Below, piece after piece: positions 1 to 6,818 of a stretch of 11,396 nucleotides of DNA. The stretch spans positions 1 to 11,396 of the forward strand of contig JANQSK010000451.1 of the NCBI GenBank assembly GCA_028284105.1, read 5' to 3'. How positions within the stretch are numbered: position 1 is the first letter of the stretch; the number at the start of each line of letters is the position of its first letter. This DNA comes from Anaerolineae bacterium. GTDB taxonomy: Bacteria > Chloroflexota > Anaerolineae > Promineifilales > Promineifilaceae. The position numbers and the translations under genes are program-made. The notes under the pieces were generated by a model, which was given only the letters and a program-made list of their open reading frames with translations, searched no databases and was not told the DNA's origin.

Positions 1-554
1 CAGATAGCCATATTTGCATTGCTTATGTACCTCAACGGAGCGAAATCGATTGGCAATTTCCTGTAACCGTATCTGACGTGGTGATGATGGGGCGAACCCG
101 ACAAATTGGTTTATTTAAGCGACCTGGTAAACGGGATCGTGACATTGTGCAGGCTAGCCTTGAGCGAGTTCAAATGACTCACTTAGCTAATCAGCAAATA
201 GGAGAACTGTCAGGTGGGCAGCAGCAGCGCGTTTTCATTGCCCGTTCCTTGGCCTTAGAAGCAAATCTGTTGCTGATGGACGAGCCTTTAGCCGGTCTTG
301 ATTTGCCAAGCCAAGAGGCCACACTTGATATTTTGCAAAGTTTACGGAAAGATGACGTCACCGTTTTGCTTGCTACACATGATTTAGGTTTAGCCGGTGA
401 ACGATTTGATCGTGTGATGTTATTACACAAGCAGATTGTGGCTTGTGGGCCAGCAACGGCCGTTTTAACCACAACCAATCTAGCGGCCGCCTATGGAGGG
501 CATGTTCCCTCGTACGATGACGGCGTTCCCCAACAAATCGGTGTCGGAGTCTGA
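1..554 (+). CDS. znuC: Zn/Mn-type ABC transporter ATP-binding protein, 5' end missing
   Basis: Cytoplasmic ATPase subunit that would power import of a divalent metal (Zn2+ or Mn2+) through the membrane permease encoded next. The frame is open from base 3 to the left edge, so the N-terminus with the Walker A motif lies outside the window, and the ATG at 78 is internal. Visible are the Q-loop region (YVPQRSEIDWQFPVTVSDVV, about nt 27-92), which is typical of the ZnuC/MntB/TroB family, the ABC signature LSGGQQQR (about nt 208-231), Walker B LLLMDEP (about nt 267-287) and the H-loop ATHD (about nt 371-382). The stop codon is one base before the permease start, so the two are translationally linked. 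The zinc assignment rests on the Fur-family regulator and CobW genes downstream; the protein alone does not separate zinc from manganese. Confidence 0.93.
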   Translation, partial: DSHICIAYVPQRSEIDWQFPVTVSDVVMMGRTRQIGLFKRPGKRDRDIVQASLERVQMTHLANQQIGELSGGQQQRVFIARSLALEANLLLMDEPLAGLDLPSQEATLDILQSLRKDDVTVLLATHDLGLAGERFDRVMLLHKQIVACGPATAVLTTTNLAAAYGGHVPSYDDGVPQQIGVGV

Positions 555-555
555 C

Positions 556-1389
556 ATGATTGATTGGCTACTTGACCCCCTACAGTTTAACTTCATAGTC
601 CGGGCATTAGTTGCGGCCGTTCTTGTTGGCATTATTTGTCCCATATTAGGAACTTATGTGGTCCTTCGGGGTATGGCATTCTTTGGTGATGCGCTAGCGC
701 ATACTATTTTGCCTGGTGTGGTGATATCTTTTTTGCTGGACTGGCCTTTAGCGGTGGGCGCATTGGCGATGGGTGTGTTAACGGCATTGGGTATTGGGTT
801 TTTAACTGAACGGGGCGCATTAAAAGAAGATACCGCCATTGGGATCATTTTTGTGGGTATGTTTGCTTTAGGTATTGCCTTGCTATCTAGCTCTGGTAAC
901 TATACCGTCGACTTGGCCCACTTCCTTTTTGGTAATTTGTTAGGCGTTGCATCAACAGATTTATGGGTAATCTTAGGATTGGGAACGGCCGTTTTGCTTA
1001 CGGTCTACTTCTTTTATAAGGAGTTTTTGCTCATTTCATTTGATCCCATATTAGCTGCGACTCTGCGATTGCCAGCCTCATTTTTTCGTTATTTGCTGCT
1101 CGTCCTTATTTCAGTCACGATTGTTACCTCGCTACAAGTGGTGGGGATTACTTTGGCGCTCGCCATGTTTATCACGCCTGCAGCAACCGCATCTTTGCTC
1201 ACACGTCGTCTCCCCTCAATGATGGCCATTTCTGCGGGAGTTGGTGCTTTTTCCGGTATTGCAGGGCTTTACCTTTCCTTCTACATGAATATTGCTTCAG
1301 GGGCCGCAATTGTTTTGGTGGCTACGCTCATTTTTATAATTACCTTTAGCCTTGCTCCTGGTCGAGGCCGTGTGTGGCGATTTGGTTGA
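556..1389 (+). CDS. znuB: Zn/Mn-type ABC transporter permease
   Basis: Integral membrane subunit of the metal importer (ABC-3 family: ZnuB, MntC, TroC), about 277 aa, a normal family length. The protein is almost entirely hydrophobic helices. It contains the family segments VLRGMAFFGDALAHTILPG near the N-terminus and GITLALAMFITPAATA in the last third. The ATG at 556 is chosen over the in-frame ATG at 493 because GGAG (546-549) sits six bases before it, the 493 start would overlap the ATPase gene by about 60 bases, and homologues begin near this point. It follows the ATPase with one base between stop and start, and the regulator gene begins 11 bases after its stop. The substrate, zinc rather than manganese, is inferred from the neighbours. 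Confidence 0.93.
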   Translation: MIDWLLDPLQFNFIVRALVAAVLVGIICPILGTYVVLRGMAFFGDALAHTILPGVVISFLLDWPLAVGALAMGVLTALGIGFLTERGALKEDTAIGIIFVGMFALGIALLSSSGNYTVDLAHFLFGNLLGVASTDLWVILGLGTAVLLTVYFFYKEFLLISFDPILAATLRLPASFFRYLLLVLISVTIVTSLQVVGITLALAMFITPAATASLLTRRLPSMMAISAGVGAFSGIAGLYLSFYMNIASGAAIVLVATLIFIITFSLAPGRGRVWRFG

Positions 1390-1399
1390 TGGAGGTGAT

Positions 1400-1825
1400 A
1401 TGAACAGTGAATCAGAGAAAATCATGCGTGTGATTGAAGACAATGAGTATCGGCGAACGGCTTCACGCCAAGCTATCGTAGACGTGCTCGTAGAAAGTGA
1501 AGGTCACATCACAGCAGATAACTTAGCTGAAAAGGTGCGAAAGCAGGCACCCCGAGTTGGTCGAATGACCGTCTATCGTACGCTCGATTTATTGTGTGAA
1601 TTGGGGGTCGTACGCCCCATTTATCAAGGAACGGGTGCGGCGCACTACATTCTCATGGATAAAGGCAGTCACCATCATCTGATTTGTAATCGGTGTCATG
1701 ATGTCATTGAATTTGATGAATGTGTTGCTGATGCGGTGATTGAACAAGTTTCAAAACAATTTGATTTTCATATTTCAAGCCATTTACTTGAACTGCATGG
1801 CTTGTGTGAAAATTGTCATGACTAA
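1400..1825 (+). CDS. zur: Fur-family metal-responsive repressor, probably Zur
   Basis: Dimeric metal-sensing DNA-binding protein, 141 aa, a typical Fur/Zur length. An N-terminal winged helix (about residues 10-80) includes the recognition-helix segment RVGRMTVYRTLDLL (52-65). The dimerisation and metal domain has HHH at 91-93, CNRC (Cys96, Cys99) and a C-terminal CENC (Cys136, Cys139). These two CxxC pairs form the structural zinc site in Fur-family proteins; His82, His91-93 and His128 are candidate sensor ligands. The start at 1400 is chosen because a near-perfect Shine-Dalgarno, GGAGGTGAT, occupies 1391-1398; an upstream ATG at 1352 would overlap the permease gene. Zur is favoured over Fur, Mur or PerR because of the ZnuCB-type transporter and three CobW-type GTPases nearby, but sequence alone does not prove metal specificity. 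Its likely targets are the palindromes at 2377-2391 and 3530-3544. Confidence 0.88.
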   Translation: MNSESEKIMRVIEDNEYRRTASRQAIVDVLVESEGHITADNLAEKVRKQAPRVGRMTVYRTLDLLCELGVVRPIYQGTGAAHYILMDKGSHHHLICNRCHDVIEFDECVADAVIEQVSKQFDFHISSHLLELHGLCENCHD

Positions 1826-1836
1826 GGAAGGTCGGT

Positions 1837-2352
1837 ATGGGCTTAAGCAGTAGTCAAGAGCATAAAGAAAAAGCAAATCAAGCAGGACCCGTCTCGTTAG
1901 CTATTGTGACAGTGAGCGATACCCGCACACCTGAAACTGATGTGAATGCTCACTTTTTAAAAGAGCAAATTGAGTCATTGGGACATCGTGTTGTTGGATA
2001 TCAGATTATCCCAGATGAACCCGATCAGGTAACACCCGTCGTTCATCAGCTTTGCGAAACGGAAGCGCGCCTAATCCTGTTCAATGGCGGGACTGGTATC
2101 TCACCTCGTGATACGACATTTGATGCTTTGGATGCTCTACTTGAAAAACGTCTGCCTGGATTTGGTGAACTATTCCGTATGCTGAGTTGGGAAGAAGTGG
2201 GAGCAGCGGCTATGCTGTCTCGGGCGACCGCGGGTGTCTTTCGCAATCGAGTCATCATTTCCACACCAGGTTCTCCGAATGCTGTGAAGCTGGCTTGGCA
2301 CAAGCTTATTGCACCAGAGTTAGCGCATCTTGCTTGGGAAGTTGTGCGGTAA
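1837..2352 (+). CDS. moaB: MoaB/MogA-family molybdopterin biosynthesis protein
   Basis: 171-aa protein of the MoaB/MogA family, which in characterised members adenylylates molybdopterin before molybdenum insertion. Seen: AIVTVSDTRTPETD (22-35), the nucleotide/pterin-binding NGGTGISPRDTTFDAL (83-98), FGELFRMLSWEE followed by AAAMLSRATAG (109-133), and TPGSPNAVKLA near the C-terminus. The FRMLS segment and overall length fit bacterial MoaB better than MogA. AAGGAAGG (1824-1831) lies five bases before the ATG, and only 11 bases separate it from the regulator stop, so it looks co-transcribed with znuCB-zur. No other molybdenum-cofactor gene is visible in the window, so its place in a metal-import operon is unexplained; it may be a housekeeping copy or a paralogue used under zinc limitation. 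Confidence 0.9.
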   Translation: MGLSSSQEHKEKANQAGPVSLAIVTVSDTRTPETDVNAHFLKEQIESLGHRVVGYQIIPDEPDQVTPVVHQLCETEARLILFNGGTGISPRDTTFDALDALLEKRLPGFGELFRMLSWEEVGAAAMLSRATAGVFRNRVIISTPGSPNAVKLAWHKLIAPELAHLAWEVVR

Positions 2353-2354
2353 GT

Positions 2355-2391
2355 AGACTTTTTTTGTCTATTGAATTGATATTTAATATCA
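2355..2391 (+). promoter_or_regulatory. Promoter-operator element with 7-1-7 Fur-family palindrome (copy 1)
   Basis: Begins three bases after the moaB stop. It has a left part AGACTTTTTTTG, then a perfect palindrome TGATATT-T-AATATCA at 2377-2391, which extends to 19 bases (2375-2393). The palindrome has the 7-1-7 layout of Fur, Zur and PerR boxes. A near copy lies at 3508-3544: 31 of 37 positions match by hand alignment, with the same internal spacing. The palindrome ends 15 bases before the cobW ATG at 2407, so a bound repressor would block transcription. No convincing -35/-10 pair could be assigned, although the AT-rich palindrome probably covers the -10 region. Binding by the nearby Zur-like protein is inference. 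Confidence 0.75.
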
Positions 2392-2406
2392 ATAAATAGG
2401 AGCGGT

Positions 2407-3507
2407 ATGAATCAAACCAACAAAAGTAGCCGAATTCCCTTAATCATTCTGTCAGGCTTTTTAGGGGCAGGAAAGACGACGCTGTTGAACCATTTACTTC
2501 ATGGGGATCATGGTCGACGCATTGCCGTGCTGGTGAATGATTTTGGCGCCGTTAATATCGACGCACAACTCATTGTGGGCGTCGAGGGAGAAGATACGGT
2601 AAATCTATCCAATGGTTGTATTTGCTGCACCATTCGAGACGATTTGTTTAAAGCGGCAATGCAAATCTGCGAGCGACCCGATCCACCAGATTTTATTTTG
2701 GTGGAAACAAGTGGCGTTTCTGACCCCTTAGCTGTTGCCCATACGTTTATCCATACGAAGTTAAGTGAATTTGTGCATTTAGATGCGATCTTAACAGTTG
2801 TGGATGCTGAGCAGTATGAAGCAATTCCACCTGAAAATCGGTTGTTAGCGATCGATCAAATCGGCATGGCGGATATTGTGTTGTTAAACAAGGTTGATTT
2901 AGTCACTTTGAAAGAACGGCTTGCGGTTGAAAAACGGATTCGGACTATCTCACCCAATTTGCGTATTTTGGCAACACAACATAGCCAAGTACCGGTGGAT
3001 TTGGTTCTGGGTTCAGGGATGGAAAAAGCAGTGAGGGAGGTCGGCCGTTCCCCCCACGATGTACACGTTCATGCAGCATCTGACGGACAAGAGCATGAGG
3101 ATGACCATCATCATGACCATGTGCATGATGATCATACAATGCTGTTTCACACCTGGCATTATGAAGAAAAACGGCCGTTTCATTTCAAAGCGGTGCAAAA
3201 GATGATAAACAAATTGCCGATGTCGATATATCGAGCAAAAGGCTTTCTCTACCTTAATGAGGCACCAGATCGCAAATGCACGCTTCATGTGGTCGGTAAG
3301 CGAGTAAAGCTTGTTGTGAATGAGCCTTGGGGTGATGTGGAACCACATACCAGTTTGGTATTTATAGGCTTAGCTGATGGGGTTCCCGCCGAAGAACTGG
3401 CCGAAAATTTTGAGAACTGTTTGTTAGAAAATCAACCATCAACAACCCCGTTACGCTCCGCAATTAATTGGGTGCGTGATGCATGGCACCTCGCCGCAAG
3501 TAGTTAA
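2407..3507 (+). CDS. COG0523 (CobW/ZNG1-type) metallochaperone GTPase with His-rich loop, paralogue 1
   Basis: 366-aa cytoplasmic G3E GTPase of the COG0523 family, whose zinc-linked members (YciC, ZigA, ZNG1) bind zinc and deliver it to client proteins. Seen: Walker A GFLGAGKT (17-24), the metal-binding CxCC motif as CICC (71-74), ETSG switch region (100-103), NKVD guanine-specificity motif (161-164), a loop rich in His, Asp and Glu (about 217-243, including HHHDHVHDDH), then the CobW C-terminal domain starting near KRPFHF (255-260). The ATG at 2407 follows TAGGAGC (2397-2403). The 7-1-7 palindrome just upstream suggests control by the Zur-like regulator. It is a close paralogue of the gene at 9492; both carry the His-rich loop, whereas the copy at 4246 does not. 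The metal is inferred to be zinc; cobalt or another metal is possible. Confidence 0.92.
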   Translation: MNQTNKSSRIPLIILSGFLGAGKTTLLNHLLHGDHGRRIAVLVNDFGAVNIDAQLIVGVEGEDTVNLSNGCICCTIRDDLFKAAMQICERPDPPDFILVETSGVSDPLAVAHTFIHTKLSEFVHLDAILTVVDAEQYEAIPPENRLLAIDQIGMADIVLLNKVDLVTLKERLAVEKRIRTISPNLRILATQHSQVPVDLVLGSGMEKAVREVGRSPHDVHVHAASDGQEHEDDHHHDHVHDDHTMLFHTWHYEEKRPFHFKAVQKMINKLPMSIYRAKGFLYLNEAPDRKCTLHVVGKRVKLVVNEPWGDVEPHTSLVFIGLADGVPAEELAENFENCLLENQPSTTPLRSAINWVRDAWHLAASS

Positions 3508-3544
3508 AGACTTTTTTTGCCTATATTAATGATATTAAATATCA
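3508..3544 (+). promoter_or_regulatory. Promoter-operator element with 7-1-7 Fur-family palindrome (copy 2)
   Basis: Starts directly after the cobW stop codon (TAA 3505-3507). It repeats the element at 2355-2391: AGACTTTTTTTG, then CTAT, then the palindrome TGATATT-A-AATATCA at 3530-3544. The distance from AGAC to the palindrome is 22 bases in both copies, and the distance from palindrome to ATG is 15 bases in both. Six of 37 positions differ, mostly between the two conserved parts and at the palindrome centre. Conservation of both parts and of the spacing argues for a functional promoter-operator. The bound protein is inferred to be the Zur-like regulator. Confidence 0.75.
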
Positions 3545-3559
3545 ATTTTGACGAAAACT

Positions 3560-4141
3560 ATGACAAAAAAATATTGGATCAACTATCCAACAGCATACAA
3601 AAAGAAAATAAAACCATTGCTTCACCAGCAAATGTGGCTTTTTGGACGAGACATTCTTTGCCCCGAAGGCAATCTACTTTACCAATATCAGTTCACTCAC
3701 CAACGTGCTAAGACGCATAGTGGGGCAATGTACACACGATTTGATGGAGATCAGCAAATCGCGCTGTGGGGCTGGGGAATCTGGTTTGGGCAAGCTGAGG
3801 AAGGGGCCATTTTTGTGAATCGATATAAAGCAAAACCTCAGTTTACGGCCGTTTCGACCTTATCTCAATCAATCTTTCGCGAAACAGAATTGCCCCACCT
3901 TGCATCCCGCGTCAGGAACCAGGCAGAAGTCAAGACCTTGCAGAAGCTGTGGGTCGATTTGCTTTGCTGGCTAGGCGAGTATGAGACATGGATTGTGGAT
4001 ACGGCAGGAAAAAACTGGCGTCAAACAACATTGGAAGGATTTCCTCACGCTGTTTCCAATCCAGAAACTGTCGATGACCTAGCAGAGGAATGGAAAACCT
4101 TAGCCGTACAAGGTGCAGAACTATCTATCAAATCACGTTAG
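3560..4141 (+). CDS. Uncharacterised Trp-rich protein in the metal island
   Basis: A 193-aa protein I do not recognise. It has ten tryptophans, including the cluster LWGWGIWFG and the stretch LWVDLLCWLGEYETWIV, only two cysteines, no His-rich segment, no clear signal peptide and no obvious transmembrane helix. The N-terminus is basic (TKKYW, YKKKIK) and the C-terminal third is acidic and probably helical. The ATG at 3560 is preferred over the TTG at 3548 because its distance to the upstream palindrome equals that of the preceding cobW gene; only a weak ribosome site (GACGAA) precedes it. Being flanked by two CobW-type GTPase genes and carrying the same operator, it is likely to be made under metal starvation and may be a partner or client of those chaperones. 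No catalytic motif supports a function. Confidence 0.8.
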   Translation: MTKKYWINYPTAYKKKIKPLLHQQMWLFGRDILCPEGNLLYQYQFTHQRAKTHSGAMYTRFDGDQQIALWGWGIWFGQAEEGAIFVNRYKAKPQFTAVSTLSQSIFRETELPHLASRVRNQAEVKTLQKLWVDLLCWLGEYETWIVDTAGKNWRQTTLEGFPHAVSNPETVDDLAEEWKTLAVQGAELSIKSR

Positions 4142-4162
4142 GAACGACTCCTTCAGTGATAG

Positions 4163-4192
4163 TTGAACAGTAAAAATAACAAATTCAATAAT
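4163..4192 (+). promoter_or_regulatory. Possible promoter for the second cobW gene
   Basis: TTGAAC (4163-4168) and AATAAT (4187-4192) are separated by 18 bases in the 104-base gap between the Trp-rich gene and the second cobW gene. They match four and five of six bases of the sigma-70 consensus. No 7-1-7 palindrome like those at 2377 and 3530 is seen here, so read-through from the upstream promoter is an alternative. Confidence 0.3.
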
Positions 4193-4245
4193 CCCAGTAA
4201 CTAATATTTGTGAATAGCTTAAACATACGAAAAGGAAGAAACAAG

Positions 4246-5460
4246 GTGAACGAAAAAGCAATGAAAAATGGTCGGCTACCCGTAACAGTGCTTTCTGGCT
4301 TCTTGGGTGCAGGTAAAACAACCTTGCTTAACCACGTACTCAATAACCGTGAAGGGTTGCGCGTAGCGGTCATTGTTAACGACATGAGTGAAGTAAACAT
4401 TGATGCCCAAGTGGTGAGCAATGGCGATGCTCAGCTAAGCCGTACCGAAGAGAAGCTCGTAGAGATGAGTAATGGCTGTATCTGCTGTACATTGCGAGAG
4501 GACTTACTGCTCGAGATAGGGAAGCTCGCGGCGGAAGGTCGTTTTGATTATTTACTCATTGAATCAACGGGTATCTCTGAACCGATGGCGGTGGCGGCTA
4601 CGTTTGACTTTCCGCTAGATGAAGCTGGGCGTTCGCTCTCTGACGTAGCGCAACTCGACACTATGCTCACCGTGGTTGATGCGGAAACGTGGTTCGAAGA
4701 ATACATTAAGCAACAGAGCCTTTTAGAGCGTGGCATGGCAGTTGCTGACGAAGATGGCCGGACATTGACTGATTTGCTGGTAGAGCAGGTGGAGTTTGCC
4801 AATATTATTCTCATCAACAAGACCGACCTTGTTAGTGAGGCAAAACTAGCCCAACTCAAGAGCTATCTACACCGCTTTAATCCTGATGCGATAGTGCTAG
4901 AAAGCACCTATAGCAAAATTCCGCTTGACCGCGTGCTAAACACGGGGCTTTTCAATTTGGAAGCAGCGTCACAGCTTCCTGGCTGGGCGGAAGAGCTACA
5001 GGGACATCACATTCCTGAAACGGATGAGTATTCGATCAGCAGTTTTATGTATAAGTCAAGACGGCCGTTTCATCCTGAAAGGCTTCTGCAATTTGTGGAA
5101 AGTGGTGGCTTTAAACGCATGCTCCGCTCCAAAGGCTTCCTCTGGCTCGCGAGTGATCATGACATGGCCTATTACTGGTCTCAAGTGGCTCGACAAGGGT
5201 ATTTCCAATTGGCAGGCCGCTGGTGGGCGGCTGAGTCTCGTGACCTTTGGCCAGATGACGCCGAGGTTCAATTGGAGATCAACAATGCGTGGGCAGAACC
5301 CTATGGAGATCGACGACAAGAGATTGCCTGTATTGGTCAGGAGCTGAATGTGGACGAGACAAGGGCTAAGTTAGATGCTTGCTTGTTAAGTGACGAAGAG
5401 ATGTCGATGTGGGAATCGGGCCAACTCGTATTAGAGAATCCATTTGTTGAAGTTGAGTAA
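4246..5460 (+). CDS. COG0523 (CobW/YciC-type) metallochaperone GTPase without His-rich loop, paralogue 2
   Basis: 404-aa G3E GTPase, the longest of the three here and from a different subgroup, closer in layout to YciC/ZigA-type zinc chaperones. Seen: Walker A GFLGAGKT (18-25), CxCC as CICC (78-81), ESTGISEPMAV (106-116), NKTD (191-194), and a long CobW C-terminal domain opening with RRPFHPERLLQF and ending in an acidic tail. It lacks the His/Asp-rich loop of the two paralogues, so CICC and nearby residues are the only obvious metal site. The GTG at 4246 is preferred because AAGGAAG (4232-4238) sits seven bases before it; GTG 4210 and ATG 4261 are in-frame alternatives. GTP hydrolysis and metal delivery are known for the family; zinc specificity is inferred from context. 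Confidence 0.9.
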   Translation: MNEKAMKNGRLPVTVLSGFLGAGKTTLLNHVLNNREGLRVAVIVNDMSEVNIDAQVVSNGDAQLSRTEEKLVEMSNGCICCTLREDLLLEIGKLAAEGRFDYLLIESTGISEPMAVAATFDFPLDEAGRSLSDVAQLDTMLTVVDAETWFEEYIKQQSLLERGMAVADEDGRTLTDLLVEQVEFANIILINKTDLVSEAKLAQLKSYLHRFNPDAIVLESTYSKIPLDRVLNTGLFNLEAASQLPGWAEELQGHHIPETDEYSISSFMYKSRRPFHPERLLQFVESGGFKRMLRSKGFLWLASDHDMAYYWSQVARQGYFQLAGRWWAAESRDLWPDDAEVQLEINNAWAEPYGDRRQEIACIGQELNVDETRAKLDACLLSDEEMSMWESGQLVLENPFVEVE

Positions 5461-5564
5461 GTGAATGCTCCATCTATTGAGCAATTAAATAGTTCCTTAC
5501 TCGCATAGGATATGAGTAGAACAGTTTTGTATTGACTCAGTGGCGCTTTTTCAAAGGTTTGTTA

Positions 5565-6710
5565 ATGTGCAGAAAAAATAAAAATACAACGAAAAGAAGT
5601 ACCTATGATGTAATTATTGTTGGCGCGGGAGCGGCTGGAATCGGTTGCGGCATGGTGCTCCAACATTTAGGAGTGAAACGTTTTGCCATCTTGGATCGGC
5701 ATGAGGTTGGTGCATCATTCCTCCGTTGGCCAGCCGAGACGCGATTACTCACGCCATCCTTTACCATCAATGGTTTTGGCATGCTGGATTTAAACTCTAT
5801 CGCTTTGAAGACTTCACCCGCTTATTCGCTGCAAACAGAGCATCCAACTGGGGCAGAATATGCAGTATATCTACAAGGTGTTGCCCAATACTTCAGATTG
5901 CCCATTCGGACAGGTGTTGATGTCAACGAGATTCAGCCAAATCCTAACGACGAAGGATTTACAGTGGTAACGAACCAAGGGAAGATGAAAACCCGCTTTG
6001 TTATTTGGGCAGCTGGTGAATTCCAAAATCCCAATGCTAACCCATTCCCCGGGGCAGATTTATGTCGCCATTATGCAACGGTTCCTTCTTGGCAGGAGAT
6101 GCCGGGGGATAAGATTGTTGTTATTGGTGGATATGAAAGTGGGGTAGATAGTGCAATTCATCTCGCCAACCAGGGAAAGCGGGTGTATATCTTAGACCCT
6201 GACCAGCCGTGGGATGAGGATGAGCCAGATCCAAGTCTTTCTCTTTCCCCGTTTACCTTTGATAGACTGCGTGAGGCCAATCGTGATGGGTTAATCTCCT
6301 TTGATCCGGTGGCGGTGACGCGAGTAGAAAAGGTTGACTCTACCTACCGAGTTCGTCTGGATAATGGTCGATCCCTTACTACAACTCAACCTCCGATATT
6401 AGCCACTGGTTTTAACGGCCGTGTTCCGCAAATCGCAAATCATTTTGAATGGAACGAAGACGGCTTTCCGATTGTGACAGAAGAGAGTGACGAATCAACA
6501 ATTACGCCCGGTCTCTTTTTGTCTGGTCCAATGGTTCGTCATCGTCGCGTTATCTTTTGCTTCATCTACAAGTTCCGCCAACGTTTTGCCATCATTGGTC
6601 ACACCATTGCGGATGAGTTGGGGTTAGATACGGCCGTTCTTGACGAGTACCGTCAAGGCCAAATGTATCTAGATGATCTGACTTGTTGTTCAGTTGAGTG
6701 CGCCTGTTAA
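5565..6710 (+). CDS. FAD/NAD(P)-binding oxidoreductase (CzcO/flavin-monooxygenase-like) with Cys-rich tail
   Basis: 381-aa flavoprotein with two Rossmann folds: the FAD-binding DVIIVGAGAAGIG (15-27, GxGxxG at 20-25) and the NAD(P)-binding VVIGGYESGVDSA (185-197), plus ATGF (280-283) typical of flavin-containing monooxygenase and thioredoxin-reductase relatives. It lacks the CxxC redox pair of thioredoxin reductases. The final residues CCSVECAC carry four cysteines (374, 375, 379, 381), which could be a metal-binding or redox-active tail. The ATG at 5565 is chosen because AAAGG (5553-5557) lies seven bases upstream; a TTG at 5532 is an alternative. The closest named group I can suggest is COG2072, flavoproteins reported beside metal transporters (CzcO). 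Its substrate cannot be read from the sequence. It sits 104 bases after the second cobW gene. Confidence 0.85.
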   Translation: MCRKNKNTTKRSTYDVIIVGAGAAGIGCGMVLQHLGVKRFAILDRHEVGASFLRWPAETRLLTPSFTINGFGMLDLNSIALKTSPAYSLQTEHPTGAEYAVYLQGVAQYFRLPIRTGVDVNEIQPNPNDEGFTVVTNQGKMKTRFVIWAAGEFQNPNANPFPGADLCRHYATVPSWQEMPGDKIVVIGGYESGVDSAIHLANQGKRVYILDPDQPWDEDEPDPSLSLSPFTFDRLREANRDGLISFDPVAVTRVEKVDSTYRVRLDNGRSLTTTQPPILATGFNGRVPQIANHFEWNEDGFPIVTEESDESTITPGLFLSGPMVRHRRVIFCFIYKFRQRFAIIGHTIADELGLDTAVLDEYRQGQMYLDDLTCCSVECAC

Positions 6711-6763
6711 AAGAGGCATCAGGGATGAATGCAGTACACCAAAAGAGATAGAAATCATATTTT

Positions 6764-6805
6764 GTATTGCGTAGAAGGTAGGCAAAACGCAATACGCGTT
6801 TTTTT
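6764..6805 (+). terminator. Two mutually exclusive hairpins with T-run: terminator or attenuator
   Basis: In the 108-base gap before the FeoB-like gene. Hairpin A pairs GTATTGCGT (6764-6772) with ACGCAATAC (6787-6795), nine perfect pairs around a 14-base loop. Hairpin B pairs AAAACGC (6784-6790) with GCGTTTT (6796-6802) around AATAC and runs into seven Ts (6799-6805), the form of an intrinsic terminator. The two share bases and cannot form together. It could simply terminate the oxidoreductase transcript, act as a leader attenuator for the downstream gene, or hairpin A could be a dyad operator. Confidence 0.45.
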
Positions 6806-6818
6806 GCACAGGAGCTTG

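Noticed and set aside
483..490. NotI-type octamer GCGGCCGC near the end of the ATPase gene.
   Set aside because: It shares the CGGCCG core of the repeated palindrome but not its A/T flanks, so it was not counted as a full copy; a single copy has no meaning on its own.
493..555. Upstream in-frame start for the permease at 493.
   Set aside because: It overlaps the ATPase gene and lacks a ribosome site, while ATG 556 has GGAG six bases before it.
3013..3348. Minus-strand open frames opposite the cobW genes, some Met/His-rich.
   Set aside because: They mirror the His-rich codons (CAT/CAC read as ATG/GTG) of the real gene and have no ribosome site or recognisable domain.
5499..5517. Short imperfect dyad (ACT-CATA / TATG-AGT) before the flavoprotein gene.
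   Set aside because: Interrupted by a two-base bulge and unlike the other operators; expected by chance in AT-rich spacer DNA.
5532..5564. TTG start at 5532 for the flavoprotein.
   Set aside because: ATG 5565 has a better-spaced AAAGG, and the FAD motif begins soon after it; the extra 11 residues look untypical.
6729..6818. Extension of the FeoB-like gene to an ATG at 6729.
   Set aside because: The added 30 residues resemble no G-domain N-terminus and would contain the hairpin region; AGGAG before 6819 fits better.
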